Assembly (NCBI GenBank): GCA_038116745.1
Contig: JAYODW010000037.1
Coordinates: forward strand, 1 to 46,719
Length of the DNA: 46,719 bases
Direction of reading: 5' to 3'
From: JAYODW01 sp038116745
GTDB lineage: Bacteria; Pseudomonadota; Gammaproteobacteria; Ga0077536
The position numbers and the translations under genes were made by a program. The notes below the pieces were generated by a model that saw only the letters and a program-made list of their open reading frames with translations, made no database searches and had not been told where the DNA came from. Positions 7,256 through 15,412 of this stretch are shown in pieces (within the stretch, counting starts at the first letter, position 1; every line of letters starts with the position of its first letter).

Positions 7256-8782
7256 TCAGCCTGCAGCGGCGGGCGGAGCTGCGGGATCGCTGCAGCCGCG
7301 GTCGCAGCACTGGCCGGGCTCGCGGCTGGCGGACGGCTGTGCGCTGCTCAGACCTCGCTCGATGAGCCGTTCGACCAGCTGTCGCTTGTCCTGCACCGGG
7401 TAGCGCCGATAGATCTCGGCTTTCAGGGCCTGCGGTGAGCCACCGCCGTGCAGGCTGATCAGCGACATCCAGCCGCCAGCGTCGGACGCCGTCAGGTCTT
7501 CGATGAAGCGGGCCGTTTGCACGCGCCTGTCCGCCGGGACGTCGGGGCTTCCGCGGAAGATCTCAGCCAGGCTGGCCGCGGTATGTGGATTGTGGTCCTC
7601 GTCCGGGCCGGGCAGGGCGACGATGAGCCCGCCTGAGACTTCGTGCGCGAGGCGGTACATGTCATAGATCTGGTTGCTGAGAAGCAGCTTGCCGATGTTG
7701 GAGAACACTGCGTCGGGCTCAAGAATCCCGGCAGGATCCGCGTAGCCGTACACCGATGCGGCCACCCCGCAGGCGTAGAAGCCTTCGACAATTTTGATCA
7801 GCTCAACCATGGTGTCGCGCAGGTGTGTGTTGCGCGCAGCGTCCAGGCCATTGCTTTCAAGCATGAGCACGCCGGCACCTATCAGCAGGTCCCCGAAGCC
7901 GGCGCGCGCCGCAATGCAGGTATGCCGGTGATGCGTGGCATAGGATTTGGTCAGAAACTCAGAGTGCTCGTGCTCCCCGCACAGGAACACGCGCTCCCAC
8001 GGCACGAACACCTCTTCGAACACACACACGGCGGTGGTCTGACCGTAGTGACCGCTGAACAGCGCTGTGTCCTCGCCAGGGCGCCCTGCCGGTCGCGCGA
8101 TCATGGTCAGTCCGGGGGCGTCGACGGGCACGGCGCAGGCGATGGCAAACGGCGCATCCTCGGGGGTCATTGCGCGACCCGGCAGCACGAGCAGCTCGTG
8201 CACGCAGGGTCCCGCAGTCACGATGGCTTTAACGCCCGAAATCACCACGCCGTCAGCGCGGCGCTCGGTGACGTGCAGGTAGCTGTCCATGCGCGGCTGC
8301 TCATGCGGCCGCAGGCGACGATCTCCCTTGGCGTCCGTCATGGCGATGCCGACGGTCAGGTCCTTGCTTTGAACTTCTTCCAGGTAGGCTTTGACGCGCG
8401 GTTGATATTCGGAGCCAGTCGCATCGTCCAGGCGATGACTGAGCTGGTAGAGCGCGTTCAGCCCGTCCATGCTGAGGTAGCGCATGGCGCAACCGGTTTC
8501 CTGACACACAAGCCGGGTGAGCTCGAGCTTGGCCTGCAGATCCTCAGTCGAGCGATTCAGCGAGATGAAGCGATTGACCTGACCGGATCCATCGTGATTG
8601 TCCGCCAGAGCGAGGTGACGATGTGTCGGGTTCAGCGCGTAGTCGTAGGTGACGCCAAGCGCGTTGACTCCTGGACGCAGCGCCGGCTCGTCCGCCACGC
8701 AGCCGATCTGACGCCCGTTGACAAAAACCCGGGGTCGGTAGCGGCGGAGCGATTCCCGGTAGTCAGCAGCGCTCATCAGCAT
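7256..8782 (-). CDS. 4-hydroxyphenylacetate 3-hydroxylase / 4-hydroxybutyryl-CoA dehydratase-like flavoprotein
   Basis: A 508-aa member of the HpaB/AbfD acyl-CoA-dehydrogenase-like superfamily. It follows the AbfD layout from the first residues (MLMSAADYRESLR, then MTDAKGDR, VFEEVFVPWERVFLCGE, and the HHRHTC...GFGDLLIGA helix). By ungapped local comparison with my memory of Clostridium AbfD, cluster ligand C99 aligns with C98 and H292 with H285, but C103 aligns with Y102 and C299 with A292. It therefore lacks two of three cysteine ligands and should not carry the dehydratase [4Fe-4S] cluster. FAD-dependent hydroxylation or another flavin reaction is more likely. The C-terminus ends in a CCDRGC motif. 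The ATG at 8782 has CAGGAGA upstream. Confidence 0.8.
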   Translation of the reverse strand: MLMSAADYRESLRRYRPRVFVNGRQIGCVADEPALRPGVNALGVTYDYALNPTHRHLALADNHDGSGQVNRFISLNRSTEDLQAKLELTRLVCQETGCAMRYLSMDGLNALYQLSHRLDDATGSEYQPRVKAYLEEVQSKDLTVGIAMTDAKGDRRLRPHEQPRMDSYLHVTERRADGVVISGVKAIVTAGPCVHELLVLPGRAMTPEDAPFAIACAVPVDAPGLTMIARPAGRPGEDTALFSGHYGQTTAVCVFEEVFVPWERVFLCGEHEHSEFLTKSYATHHRHTCIAARAGFGDLLIGAGVLMLESNGLDAARNTHLRDTMVELIKIVEGFYACGVAASVYGYADPAGILEPDAVFSNIGKLLLSNQIYDMYRLAHEVSGGLIVALPGPDEDHNPHTAASLAEIFRGSPDVPADRRVQTARFIEDLTASDAGGWMSLISLHGGGSPQALKAEIYRRYPVQDKRQLVERLIERGLSSAQPSASREPGQCCDRGCSDPAAPPAAAG

Positions 8783-8941
8783 GCCTGTTCTCCTGAAAAT
8801 TCGGTTCTGATCGGGGTTGCGGGGAGAGGATCCGCGCGTTTATCCCGCGTGTCTGCTTCGTGTTGTTGCGCCCTGAGGTTACCATCTTCGCCACCTGTCA
8901 GGGCCGCATATCAAGCGGCTGCAGGCGCGGAGGACAACCGC

Positions 8942-9841
8942 TTGCCGATCCACCTCAAGTTATTCATCGCCACGGTTGCGTGGGGTGCCACACCGACCAT
9001 CGGGCGAGTGCTGGCCAGCTACGAAGCGCCGCTGGTTGTTGTGTGCGGGCGGTTCCTGGTGGCAACTGTGTTCCTGTTCGCGTTCGCGCTGTCGCGCCGC
9101 GCGCTCGTGCCCGTTGCCCGTCAGCATTGGGGTGCGTTTCTGCTGTTGGGTCTGAGTGGGATCTGCCTGCACAACGGTCTGATGTACAAGGGTCTGGAGT
9201 TCACCTCGGCGACAACGACGTCGATTATCCTGGGACTCATCGCGACCCAGGTCGTGCTGCTCGATGTGATCTTTTTCCGCCGCGTGCCTGACCGCTGGGC
9301 CGTGCTCGGCGTGGCGATCGCGTTTGTCGGCACAACCTATGTGCTCACCGGCGGACGGCTGACCGATCTGGCCGGTCTGCATCTTGGCCTGGGTGAGCTG
9401 CTCATATTTCTGTCGGGGCTGTCCTGGGCGGTGTATTCGGTCGTCGGACGCAGGCTGCTGGAACTGTATTCGCCCCTGGTGGTGACCTGCTATGCCTCCC
9501 TGGCCGGGGTGGTCATGATGCTGCCTTTCCCGTTCGGACAGCTGGAAGTGACCGGTGCGATTCTGGCCGACCCGGCCGCGTTGGCCATGATCTTTTTCCT
9601 GGGGTCGATGGGCTCTGCGCTGGGGTTCCTGTGGTACTACGAGGCCGTGGTCACCATGGGGACGGTAGGCGCCGCGGTCTACATCAACCTTGTGCCCATG
9701 TTCGGTCTGCTGTCAGCCGCGTTTTTCCTCGGGGAGGAGATCTCTGCAAGCGTAGTCGGCGGCGGAGCGCTGGTCATAGGTGGACTCATGCTGGTCAACC
9801 GCCCGGCGCGGCCACGCTGGAACCGGGTTGCGTCTTCCTGA
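8942..9841 (+). CDS. EamA/DMT-family permease
   Basis: A 299-aa inner-membrane protein made of two EamA repeats of about five transmembrane segments each. Repeat one runs from LFIATVAWGATPTIGRVLA to FVGTTYVLTGG, repeat two from LGELLIFLSGLSWAVYSVVGRRL to the C-terminus (GAAVYINLVPMFGLLSAAFFLGEEIS). The reading frame is open far upstream, but the first membrane segment begins just after TTG 8942, which has a clear GGAGG eight bases before it, so that start is chosen. Family members export or import amino acids, nucleosides and other metabolites; the substrate is unknown. It runs divergently from the HpaB-like gene and convergently with the MFS gene, ending 14 bases from it. Confidence 0.85.
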   Translation: MPIHLKLFIATVAWGATPTIGRVLASYEAPLVVVCGRFLVATVFLFAFALSRRALVPVARQHWGAFLLLGLSGICLHNGLMYKGLEFTSATTTSIILGLIATQVVLLDVIFFRRVPDRWAVLGVAIAFVGTTYVLTGGRLTDLAGLHLGLGELLIFLSGLSWAVYSVVGRRLLELYSPLVVTCYASLAGVVMMLPFPFGQLEVTGAILADPAALAMIFFLGSMGSALGFLWYYEAVVTMGTVGAAVYINLVPMFGLLSAAFFLGEEISASVVGGGALVIGGLMLVNRPARPRWNRVASS

Positions 9842-9855
9842 ACGCGGCAGGTTTC

Positions 9856-11037
9856 TCATCCGGGCGCTCCCGCTCGACGGTGTTCGTGGAGCCCGATCAG
9901 AACCGGTAACAACGTCAGCCCCATGGCAACGGTCACCAGCGTGTTCCAGCCCCGCATCTGGTAAACCCAGGCAGACCACAGGACGCCGAAGGCCGCGCCG
10001 AGGTAGTAGCTCAATACATACAGCGCGTTAGCCCGCCCCTGGGCGCCCTGCAGGCGCAGATTGAGAGCGCCCACGGCCGCCGCGTGCAGCCCGAAAAAGC
10101 CGGCGCTGATCCCGAGCAGCGCCAGGCTGACGGCGAGAAGAGAGGGCAGCAGCAGACTGCAGAGTGAGAGCATCAGCACAAGGCTTGCGGTGATCATGAC
10201 CCTGCCGTTGCTGTAACGCTGGCTCAGACGGCCTGCCGCCGGCCCGGCCACGATCCCGATCACATAGCTGAGGTAGAGCCAGGTCGACTGGTCCGGCCGG
10301 AGCGCGAAGGGCGTTTCAGCCAGGCGATAGGGCAGGGTGTTGAAGACCGGCGCGAAGATCGCCTGCCCGAGCCCGCCGAGCAGCCACAGCAGCCAGAGGT
10401 CGCGGCGGCGCAGCAGCTCGCCGTAACCGGGCGCGTCCGCGGTTACCCGCATGGGCAAATCGCGCGGCGCGTGCCGGGCCGCACTGAGGGCAGCTGCGAA
10501 CACGACGAACCCCGCTATCAGGAAGGCCAGGCGCCAGCCGTCAGCACCGGGCATCAGGCCGCCCAGGAGACGTCCGAGCAATCCGCCCAATACAGTCGCG
10601 GCCACATAACGCCCCATGACCAGATTAAGGCGCGCGCCTGGCACCATGCGCGATAGCGCTGCCGCCGCGCAGGTGGTCAGGGCGGGCAGGAGCAGTCCCT
10701 GCAGGAAGCGCGCGCTGACCAGCATGTCGAAGCTGTCAGTACGCGCAGCCACAAAGCCGCACAGGGCGACACCGGCACCGCCTGCTGCGAACAGACGATG
10801 GCTGCCGAAGCGATCCGCCAGGTAGCCAAGCGGCAGGTTGGCCAGGGCAAAGCCGAGCAGCACGAGGGAGACGGTCCAAGCTGCACGCCCGGTGTCGACG
10901 CTGAACGCGGTTTCGATCCGCGGCAGCACAGGCTGCGTGATGTAGATGTTCCAGAATGCCGCGCAGGCAAGCGCCAGGAGCAGAAATTCCTCGCGGCGGG
11001 CGTGCGGCTCAGCGTTCAGCGTCGGCGGTTGGGGCAA
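9856..11037 (-). CDS. MFS transporter, last gene of the nitrile operon
   Basis: A 393-aa major facilitator superfamily permease with twelve predicted membrane segments. The A-motif is GYLADRFGSHRLF between segments two and three, and a second copy-like motif, GRLSQRYSNGRVM, occurs in the C-terminal half. The N-terminus (FWNIYITQPVLPRIETAF) resembles YnfM-type transporters. The start is TTG at 11037, 18 bases after the stop of the 345-aa gene, with only a weak ribosome site, so translation may be coupled. Its place at the end of the nitrile hydratase operon suggests uptake of the nitrile or amide, or efflux of a product. This role is inference. Confidence 0.85.
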   Translation of the reverse strand: MPQPPTLNAEPHARREEFLLLALACAAFWNIYITQPVLPRIETAFSVDTGRAAWTVSLVLLGFALANLPLGYLADRFGSHRLFAAGGAGVALCGFVAARTDSFDMLVSARFLQGLLLPALTTCAAAALSRMVPGARLNLVMGRYVAATVLGGLLGRLLGGLMPGADGWRLAFLIAGFVVFAAALSAARHAPRDLPMRVTADAPGYGELLRRRDLWLLWLLGGLGQAIFAPVFNTLPYRLAETPFALRPDQSTWLYLSYVIGIVAGPAAGRLSQRYSNGRVMITASLVLMLSLCSLLLPSLLAVSLALLGISAGFFGLHAAAVGALNLRLQGAQGRANALYVLSYYLGAAFGVLWSAWVYQMRGWNTLVTVAMGLTLLPVLIGLHEHRRAGAPG

Positions 11038-11055
11038 GTCGCTCAGTCGTCGCGC

Positions 11056-12093
11056 TCAGCCTGCAGGGAGCTGCGCGAAGAGCAGCCGTCTAGCGGCACC
11101 GGTTGTCCAGCGCAACAGTTCAGCGAAGGCGGGTTGTTCACGACCGGCGTCGACCGGATCTGCCCAGGATTCGTCCAGCGGCAGCGCGGCGACCCGCGCA
11201 AACAGCGCGGCGCAGCCGACATAGTTTCCATCCTGAGCACTCAGGACGGTCTCGAGCAGCTCCGCATAGCTTTCGCGCAGCGTTGTGCTCATAGTCCAGA
11301 CGAACTGCTCCTCCTGCTGGCGCAGGCCTAGCTCGCTCGCGCCATCCCACAGCATGGCGTTGGGATCGGTAGCGCAGGCGCTGGCCAGGGCGACGAAAGC
11401 TGCCAGGCTGCCGCTGCCGATCCGGAAGATAAGCTCGCGCGTCCCGTCCCAGATCTGCTCGGCACGGTCTCGGGTTAACGCCTGCCCGCTGGCTTCGCGG
11501 TACGCGCGCGGCAGCTGGTCGAGCAGATTCCAGCACATGGTCAACGCGGTCGCGGTGCCGCCCATGACAAGCGTCGGCGCATTCCCACCGACCCGGTCCT
11601 GCTGAGCGCCCCGCCGCGGCAGCAGCATGCGCAGCGATACAAAGCGTCGAGTATCGACCAGGAAGTCCAGTGGGCAGCGACGCGGTTGGGCTGTCAGGTC
11701 GTCAGCGAACGCCGCGGTCGCGTTATTGAGTACCTGCTGCATCACAGAGAGACCCGCCAGCACACCGCCGCGCCATGCCTTCTCATTCTCCGGGAGGGGC
11801 AGGCTCTCGTCCGCGCAGAAAGCGGCCTGCAGCGACTCCGCGCTGATGGTCATGAGGTCGCCGCCATGTTGTACCGAGGCGGAGAGTCCCAGACCGGCCG
11901 GATCTGCGGCAATGCAGGCGCTGACGTGCGGCCAGAATGCCGCCACGTAATCGCTGCTGGTCGCACTGGCATAGGCCGCCGAGCCGGGCTCGGGCTGCTC
12001 CCCGCCACGCGGATGGCGCACCCGCGTCAGCTGCTGGTTGGTGCGTTCCAGCACCGTTTCGATGGGGACAGCGTCAGAGTACACAGGTGTCAT
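11056..12093 (-). CDS. Unrecognised 345-aa protein in the nitrile hydratase operon
   Basis: I do not recognise this protein. It is 345 aa, soluble-looking and largely alpha-helical by composition, with no signal peptide, no clear membrane segment, no P-loop and no metal-binding cysteine pattern. Notable stretches are NEKAWRGGVLAGLSVMQQVLNNA, GGTATALTMCWNLLDQLPRAYREASG and NYVGCAALFARVAALP. It is not the G3E-type GTPase activator known from iron nitrile hydratases, nor a NhlF-type cobalt permease. It lies 54 bases after the P14K-like gene and 18 before the MFS gene, all on one strand, so it is very likely expressed with nitrile hydratase. The ATG at 12093 lacks a strong ribosome site. Confidence 0.7.
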   Translation of the reverse strand: MTPVYSDAVPIETVLERTNQQLTRVRHPRGGEQPEPGSAAYASATSSDYVAAFWPHVSACIAADPAGLGLSASVQHGGDLMTISAESLQAAFCADESLPLPENEKAWRGGVLAGLSVMQQVLNNATAAFADDLTAQPRRCPLDFLVDTRRFVSLRMLLPRRGAQQDRVGGNAPTLVMGGTATALTMCWNLLDQLPRAYREASGQALTRDRAEQIWDGTRELIFRIGSGSLAAFVALASACATDPNAMLWDGASELGLRQQEEQFVWTMSTTLRESYAELLETVLSAQDGNYVGCAALFARVAALPLDESWADPVDAGREQPAFAELLRWTTGAARRLLFAQLPAG

Positions 12094-12147
12094 GCCGCGA
12101 CGGAGCGCAGATCTTCAGACCGTGATGGCAAGCCGACATGGCGAGGC

Positions 12148-12498
12148 TCAGCGGTCTGCGGCGGGACCACCCTGGGCCTGCTCAAGCTCTGCTTTACGCG
12201 TAAGAAACTCGGGCGTTCGGCACAGCCCCTTGCGTGCGACCAGTTCTTCGGCCGCGGCCAGCCACAGGAGGTAGTAATCGCGACCTTCGCGGTCAGCGTC
12301 ACCTGCAGCGCGGATCCTGGCACTGAGCGAGTCCGTCCATTCCTCCCACGAGAAGTGACCCTGCTGAAAGAGCGCGACCACAAGCGCAAAGGCCCGTGCT
12401 TCCCATGGCGAACTGAATACCAGCTCGGCCGCGTTATTGGTCGGAGCGCCAGGGATACGGTCTATCCCTGGCACGCCTGGGGCAATGGCGTTACTCAT
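12148..12498 (-). CDS. Nitrile hydratase accessory protein (P14K/NhlE-like)
   Basis: A 116-aa homologue of the N-terminal part of nitrile hydratase beta. It shows PIDRIPG-like opening residues, then FSSPWEARAFALVVALFQQGHFSWEEWTDSLSARI and YYLLWLAAAEELVARKG, the pattern of P14K/NhlE proteins. In cobalt nitrile hydratases this protein binds the alpha subunit, helps insert cobalt and oxidise the cysteines, and is then swapped for beta. It follows the beta gene by 38 bases, giving the alpha-beta-P14K order normal for cobalt-type clusters. Confidence 0.88.
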   Translation of the reverse strand: MSNAIAPGVPGIDRIPGAPTNNAAELVFSSPWEARAFALVVALFQQGHFSWEEWTDSLSARIRAAGDADREGRDYYLLWLAAAEELVARKGLCRTPEFLTRKAELEQAQGGPAADR

Positions 12499-12536
12499 GG
12501 AGCTTTCCAGTCGGGCATGCCAGCGGTCTCGCGGCC

Positions 12537-13196
12537 TCAGGCCGGGATCAGGTAGTCATCCCACAGGTCGACATAAACTGAATCGTTGCGTGAGGCTTTG
12601 GAGCCCCACAGCTCCTGCGCGCTGAAGTAAACGCTGTAGCAATGCTGCGGTTTGTCGCCTTTGCCGTGGGCGGCGCTGTCGGGAAATACGAAAACGCCAT
12701 GATCGCGATCGATACAGCCGAGCTTGTCGCGCACATAGCGCGGCAGACGCGTGTGCGTCGGGGGATTGATGTTTTTCACCACCACCATATCGCCCTCTTT
12801 GAACTTGGGCTCTACGGCTTTATCGACCCGGGCACTCGCGCCGCGCGCGACGACAGCCGGAACGTCCGCCGCGGCCAGCGCCGGGGTCAGGCGGCGCGCG
12901 CCACCGGCGGCCTGCCCGGTGCGCAGCTCTTCCGCTGTGAGAACGTCTTTCTCCAGAGTTAGGGTTTCGAAGGCATGGAGCCAGTGTTCGTAGTAGCTGG
13001 AGGTGAGATACCCGGCGGCGCCCATCCGCTCGATTGCATGACGGAACTCATCGACACAGAAGGTGCCGGCCGCAGACAGCGGCGCGAACAGTCCGAAGAC
13101 GCGCTTTTCCCAGTCAGCGTGGAAGATAGGTTCGTTCTGCTCCGGTGCGATGGGTCCGAAGCCTTCCATGCCCCCGAGGTCATGAATACCGTTCAT
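12537..13196 (-). CDS. nthB: Nitrile hydratase beta subunit
   Basis: A 219-aa protein beginning MNGIHDLGGMEGFGPI, the hallmark N-terminus of nitrile hydratase beta subunits. The helical N-terminal domain (HADWEKRVFGLFAPLS, SYYEHWLHAFETL) is followed by the SH3-like C-terminal barrel: FKEGDMVVVKNINPPTHTRLPRYVRDK, then HCYSVYFSAQELWG and a final VYVDLWDDYL. It pairs with alpha to form the active site that hydrates nitriles to amides in the cytoplasm. Its start is only 10 bases after the alpha stop, so the two are translated together. Length is normal for the family. Confidence 0.95.
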   Translation of the reverse strand: MNGIHDLGGMEGFGPIAPEQNEPIFHADWEKRVFGLFAPLSAAGTFCVDEFRHAIERMGAAGYLTSSYYEHWLHAFETLTLEKDVLTAEELRTGQAAGGARRLTPALAAADVPAVVARGASARVDKAVEPKFKEGDMVVVKNINPPTHTRLPRYVRDKLGCIDRDHGVFVFPDSAAHGKGDKPQHCYSVYFSAQELWGSKASRNDSVYVDLWDDYLIPA

Positions 13197-13206
13197 TGTT
13201 GAGTCC

Positions 13207-13842
13207 TCAACCCTGCGGCGGTGCGATCCGCGCCACGCCGATCATGGAGTCGCGCGTGACCAGAGCCGCAAGCTCATCCTCGGACAGATGTTCTGTGCCG
13301 GGGGGACGCAGCGGCAGGACCATGTAGCGCAGCTCGGCTGTGGAGTCCCACACGCGCACTTCAACATCGTCCTCGATTTTCAGGCCGAACTCGCGCAGCA
13401 CCCGGCGTGGCTCGATGATCACGCGGGAACGGTAAGGGGCGGACTTGTACCACACCGGGGGCAGCCCCAGGGTCGGCCATGGGTAGCAGGAACACAGGGT
13501 GCAGACGAGAACGTTATGCACGGTCTCTGTGTTTTCGACGACGACCATGTCTTCACCCTGAATACCGGTATAGCCGAGCTCTGCAATTGCGGCGGTGCCG
13601 TTCTCCAGCAGTCGCTGGCGGTATTCGCGATCGGTCCAGGCGCGGGCGACGACCCGCGCGCCGTTATGCGGCCCGACCCGGGTTTCATAGGTTTCAATCA
13701 GCGCATCCATCGCTGCGGGGTCGACCAGACCTTTTTCCACGAGCACCTGCTCGAGTGCTTTGACGCGCAGCTCGGGATCGGTCAGCGGCCGGCTGTGCGG
13801 GTGGACATGGTCCTCATGATCATCGTCGTGGTGCGTGTGCAT
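13207..13842 (-). CDS. nthA: Nitrile hydratase alpha subunit, cobalt type
   Basis: A 211-aa metal-binding subunit. The metal claw VCTLCSCYPWP has ligands C114, C117, S118 and C119. Thr in the second position of CTLCSC is the cobalt-type signature, where iron enzymes usually have Ser. Two of the cysteines are expected to be oxidised to sulfinic and sulfenic acids after metal insertion. Other landmarks are GLPPVWYKSAPYRSRVI and VRVWDSTAELRYMVLP. The first 17 residues are a His/Asp-rich tail with seven histidines, longer and richer than usual, perhaps aiding metal capture. It lies 15 bases after the amidase stop in the operon. Confidence 0.95.
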   Translation of the reverse strand: MHTHHDDDHEDHVHPHSRPLTDPELRVKALEQVLVEKGLVDPAAMDALIETYETRVGPHNGARVVARAWTDREYRQRLLENGTAAIAELGYTGIQGEDMVVVENTETVHNVLVCTLCSCYPWPTLGLPPVWYKSAPYRSRVIIEPRRVLREFGLKIEDDVEVRVWDSTAELRYMVLPLRPPGTEHLSEDELAALVTRDSMIGVARIAPPQG

Positions 13843-13857
13843 ACGTTTCCCCGTCGC

Positions 13858-15366
13858 TCAGCTCGACGCCTGCTCGTACGCGTAGGCTGCGCGCAGCACA
13901 GTGCTTTCATCGAAGTGCCGGCCGATCAACATCATGCCCACCGGCAGTCCGTCGACCATCCCGCAGGGTACGGAAATGGCCGGGTGGCCGGTCGCGTCGA
14001 AGGGCGCCGTGTTGTGCACCATCTCAAGCGCGCGGGCAACGGTTTCCTCACGGGCACAGTCTGCTGGCGGAATCGGTGTGGCTTTCATCGGCGTGGTCGG
14101 CATGAGCAGCAGGTCGTAGTCGAGCAGCAGCCGGTCGTAGGCTGCCCGCAGCATACGCGACAGGTTCTGCGCCTTGGCGTAGTAGCGACCGTGGTACTGG
14201 TCTTCCATGTACTGCCCCGTCAGCATCACCAGTTTGGTGGTCTCGGACAGATCGTCAGGCCGGGTCAGGCGTCCGCGCGCAAATACGTCGAGCAGGCCGA
14301 CGTTGTAACTGCCTTCCCAGTTTGTGCCCATGCCATTGCCTTTGATCATGAGCGCGTTGGCGCCCTCGATGGCGATGCCGTTCCAGATATGGATACCGTC
14401 GCGATGCAGCGGCATGGAGATGCTGTCGACCGTCGCGCCCAGGGCACGTAAGCCGTCCGCAGCCGCGCGGACGCTGGCGTCGACCGCCGCTTCGGAGCGG
14501 TCTTCCCAGCCGAAGCCTTCTTCGATGACTGCGATCCTGAGGTCGCTGATATCGGTTCGCAGCGCGCGGCTGTAGCGGTCAACCCGGACGTTGACCTGCC
14601 GCGGGTCGAGACCGTCGGCACCGGCAATGACCTCCAGCAGGAGTGCGCAGTCGCTGACGCTGCGGGTCATAGGGCCCAGGTGATCCAGGGTCAGCTCTAT
14701 CGGAAAGGCGCCGGTGTAGGGCACGAGGCCGTGCGTGGGCTTGAGTCCATAGATCCCGCACCAGCTGGCCGGCATGCGGATGGAGCCGCCCTGGTCGCCG
14801 CCAATCGCCATATCGACCGCGCCCGAAGCGACCAGAGCCGCACTGCCTGACGACGAACCGCCCGTCGAATGGTCGTGATTGTGCGGGTTCCGTACCGGAC
14901 CGTTGTCTGTGGTGTGGCTGCCGCCTGAAAAGCACAGGTTCTCGCACACCGATTTACCGGCGATTTCGCCGCCGGCGTCGAGGATCCGACTGACGACGGT
15001 AGCGTCAACGTCAGGAATATAGCCCTCAAGGGCTGCGCAACCGTTCATCATCGGCACGCCGGCCACGCAGACGTTGTCCTTGATGGCGACCGTGCGACCT
15101 TTCAGCTTGCCGCTGCGGGCGCCCTTGATGGAACAGCGGTAGTACCAGGCGTTCAGCGGGTTTTCCTCGCCGTCGGGGCGGTAGCCCGGCGTGCGTGGAT
15201 ATTTCACTTCCGGTGTCGGACAGGGCAGCTGTTCGAGGCGCTCGTAGGAGGCGAGCGGCCCTTCCATCAGTGCCTGGAAGGAAATCAGGTCCTCGGTTGC
15301 GAGATCCAGACCGAACTGCTGCGCAATCAGGTCGATGTCTTCAATCGTCGGTCGTTTCAGTCGCAC
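13858..15366 (-). CDS. Signature amidase linked to nitrile hydratase
   Basis: A 502-aa amidase-signature hydrolase that converts amides to carboxylate and ammonia, completing the nitrile pathway. From GTG 15366 the catalytic residues fall at K96 (VAIKDN), cis-Ser S171 (GGSSSGS) and nucleophile S195 (GGDQGGSIRMP). These are the positions I recall for the Rhodococcus nitrile-pathway amidase, which supports both the start choice and the assignment. AGAGGTG precedes the GTG at good spacing; longer versions would run into the upstream CBS gene. KPTHGLVPYTGAFPIELTLDHLGP is also typical of this amidase group. It lies upstream of the nitrile hydratase genes in the same transcript. Confidence 0.93.
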   Translation of the reverse strand: MRLKRPTIEDIDLIAQQFGLDLATEDLISFQALMEGPLASYERLEQLPCPTPEVKYPRTPGYRPDGEENPLNAWYYRCSIKGARSGKLKGRTVAIKDNVCVAGVPMMNGCAALEGYIPDVDATVVSRILDAGGEIAGKSVCENLCFSGGSHTTDNGPVRNPHNHDHSTGGSSSGSAALVASGAVDMAIGGDQGGSIRMPASWCGIYGLKPTHGLVPYTGAFPIELTLDHLGPMTRSVSDCALLLEVIAGADGLDPRQVNVRVDRYSRALRTDISDLRIAVIEEGFGWEDRSEAAVDASVRAAADGLRALGATVDSISMPLHRDGIHIWNGIAIEGANALMIKGNGMGTNWEGSYNVGLLDVFARGRLTRPDDLSETTKLVMLTGQYMEDQYHGRYYAKAQNLSRMLRAAYDRLLLDYDLLLMPTTPMKATPIPPADCAREETVARALEMVHNTAPFDATGHPAISVPCGMVDGLPVGMMLIGRHFDESTVLRAAYAYEQASS

Positions 15367-15412
15367 TGCCAGCGCACCTCTGCTAGTTTGTGTCCTGTGG
15401 AAATAAGCCGGC

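Noticed and set aside
7256..8782. Functional 4-hydroxybutyryl-CoA dehydratase
   Set aside because: Two of the three cysteine ligands of the [4Fe-4S] cluster appear replaced by Tyr and Ala.
7643..8941. Long upstream extension of the EamA permease frame
   Set aside because: This part is antisense to the HpaB-like gene and has no membrane segments; the permease begins at TTG 8942 behind a GGAGG site.
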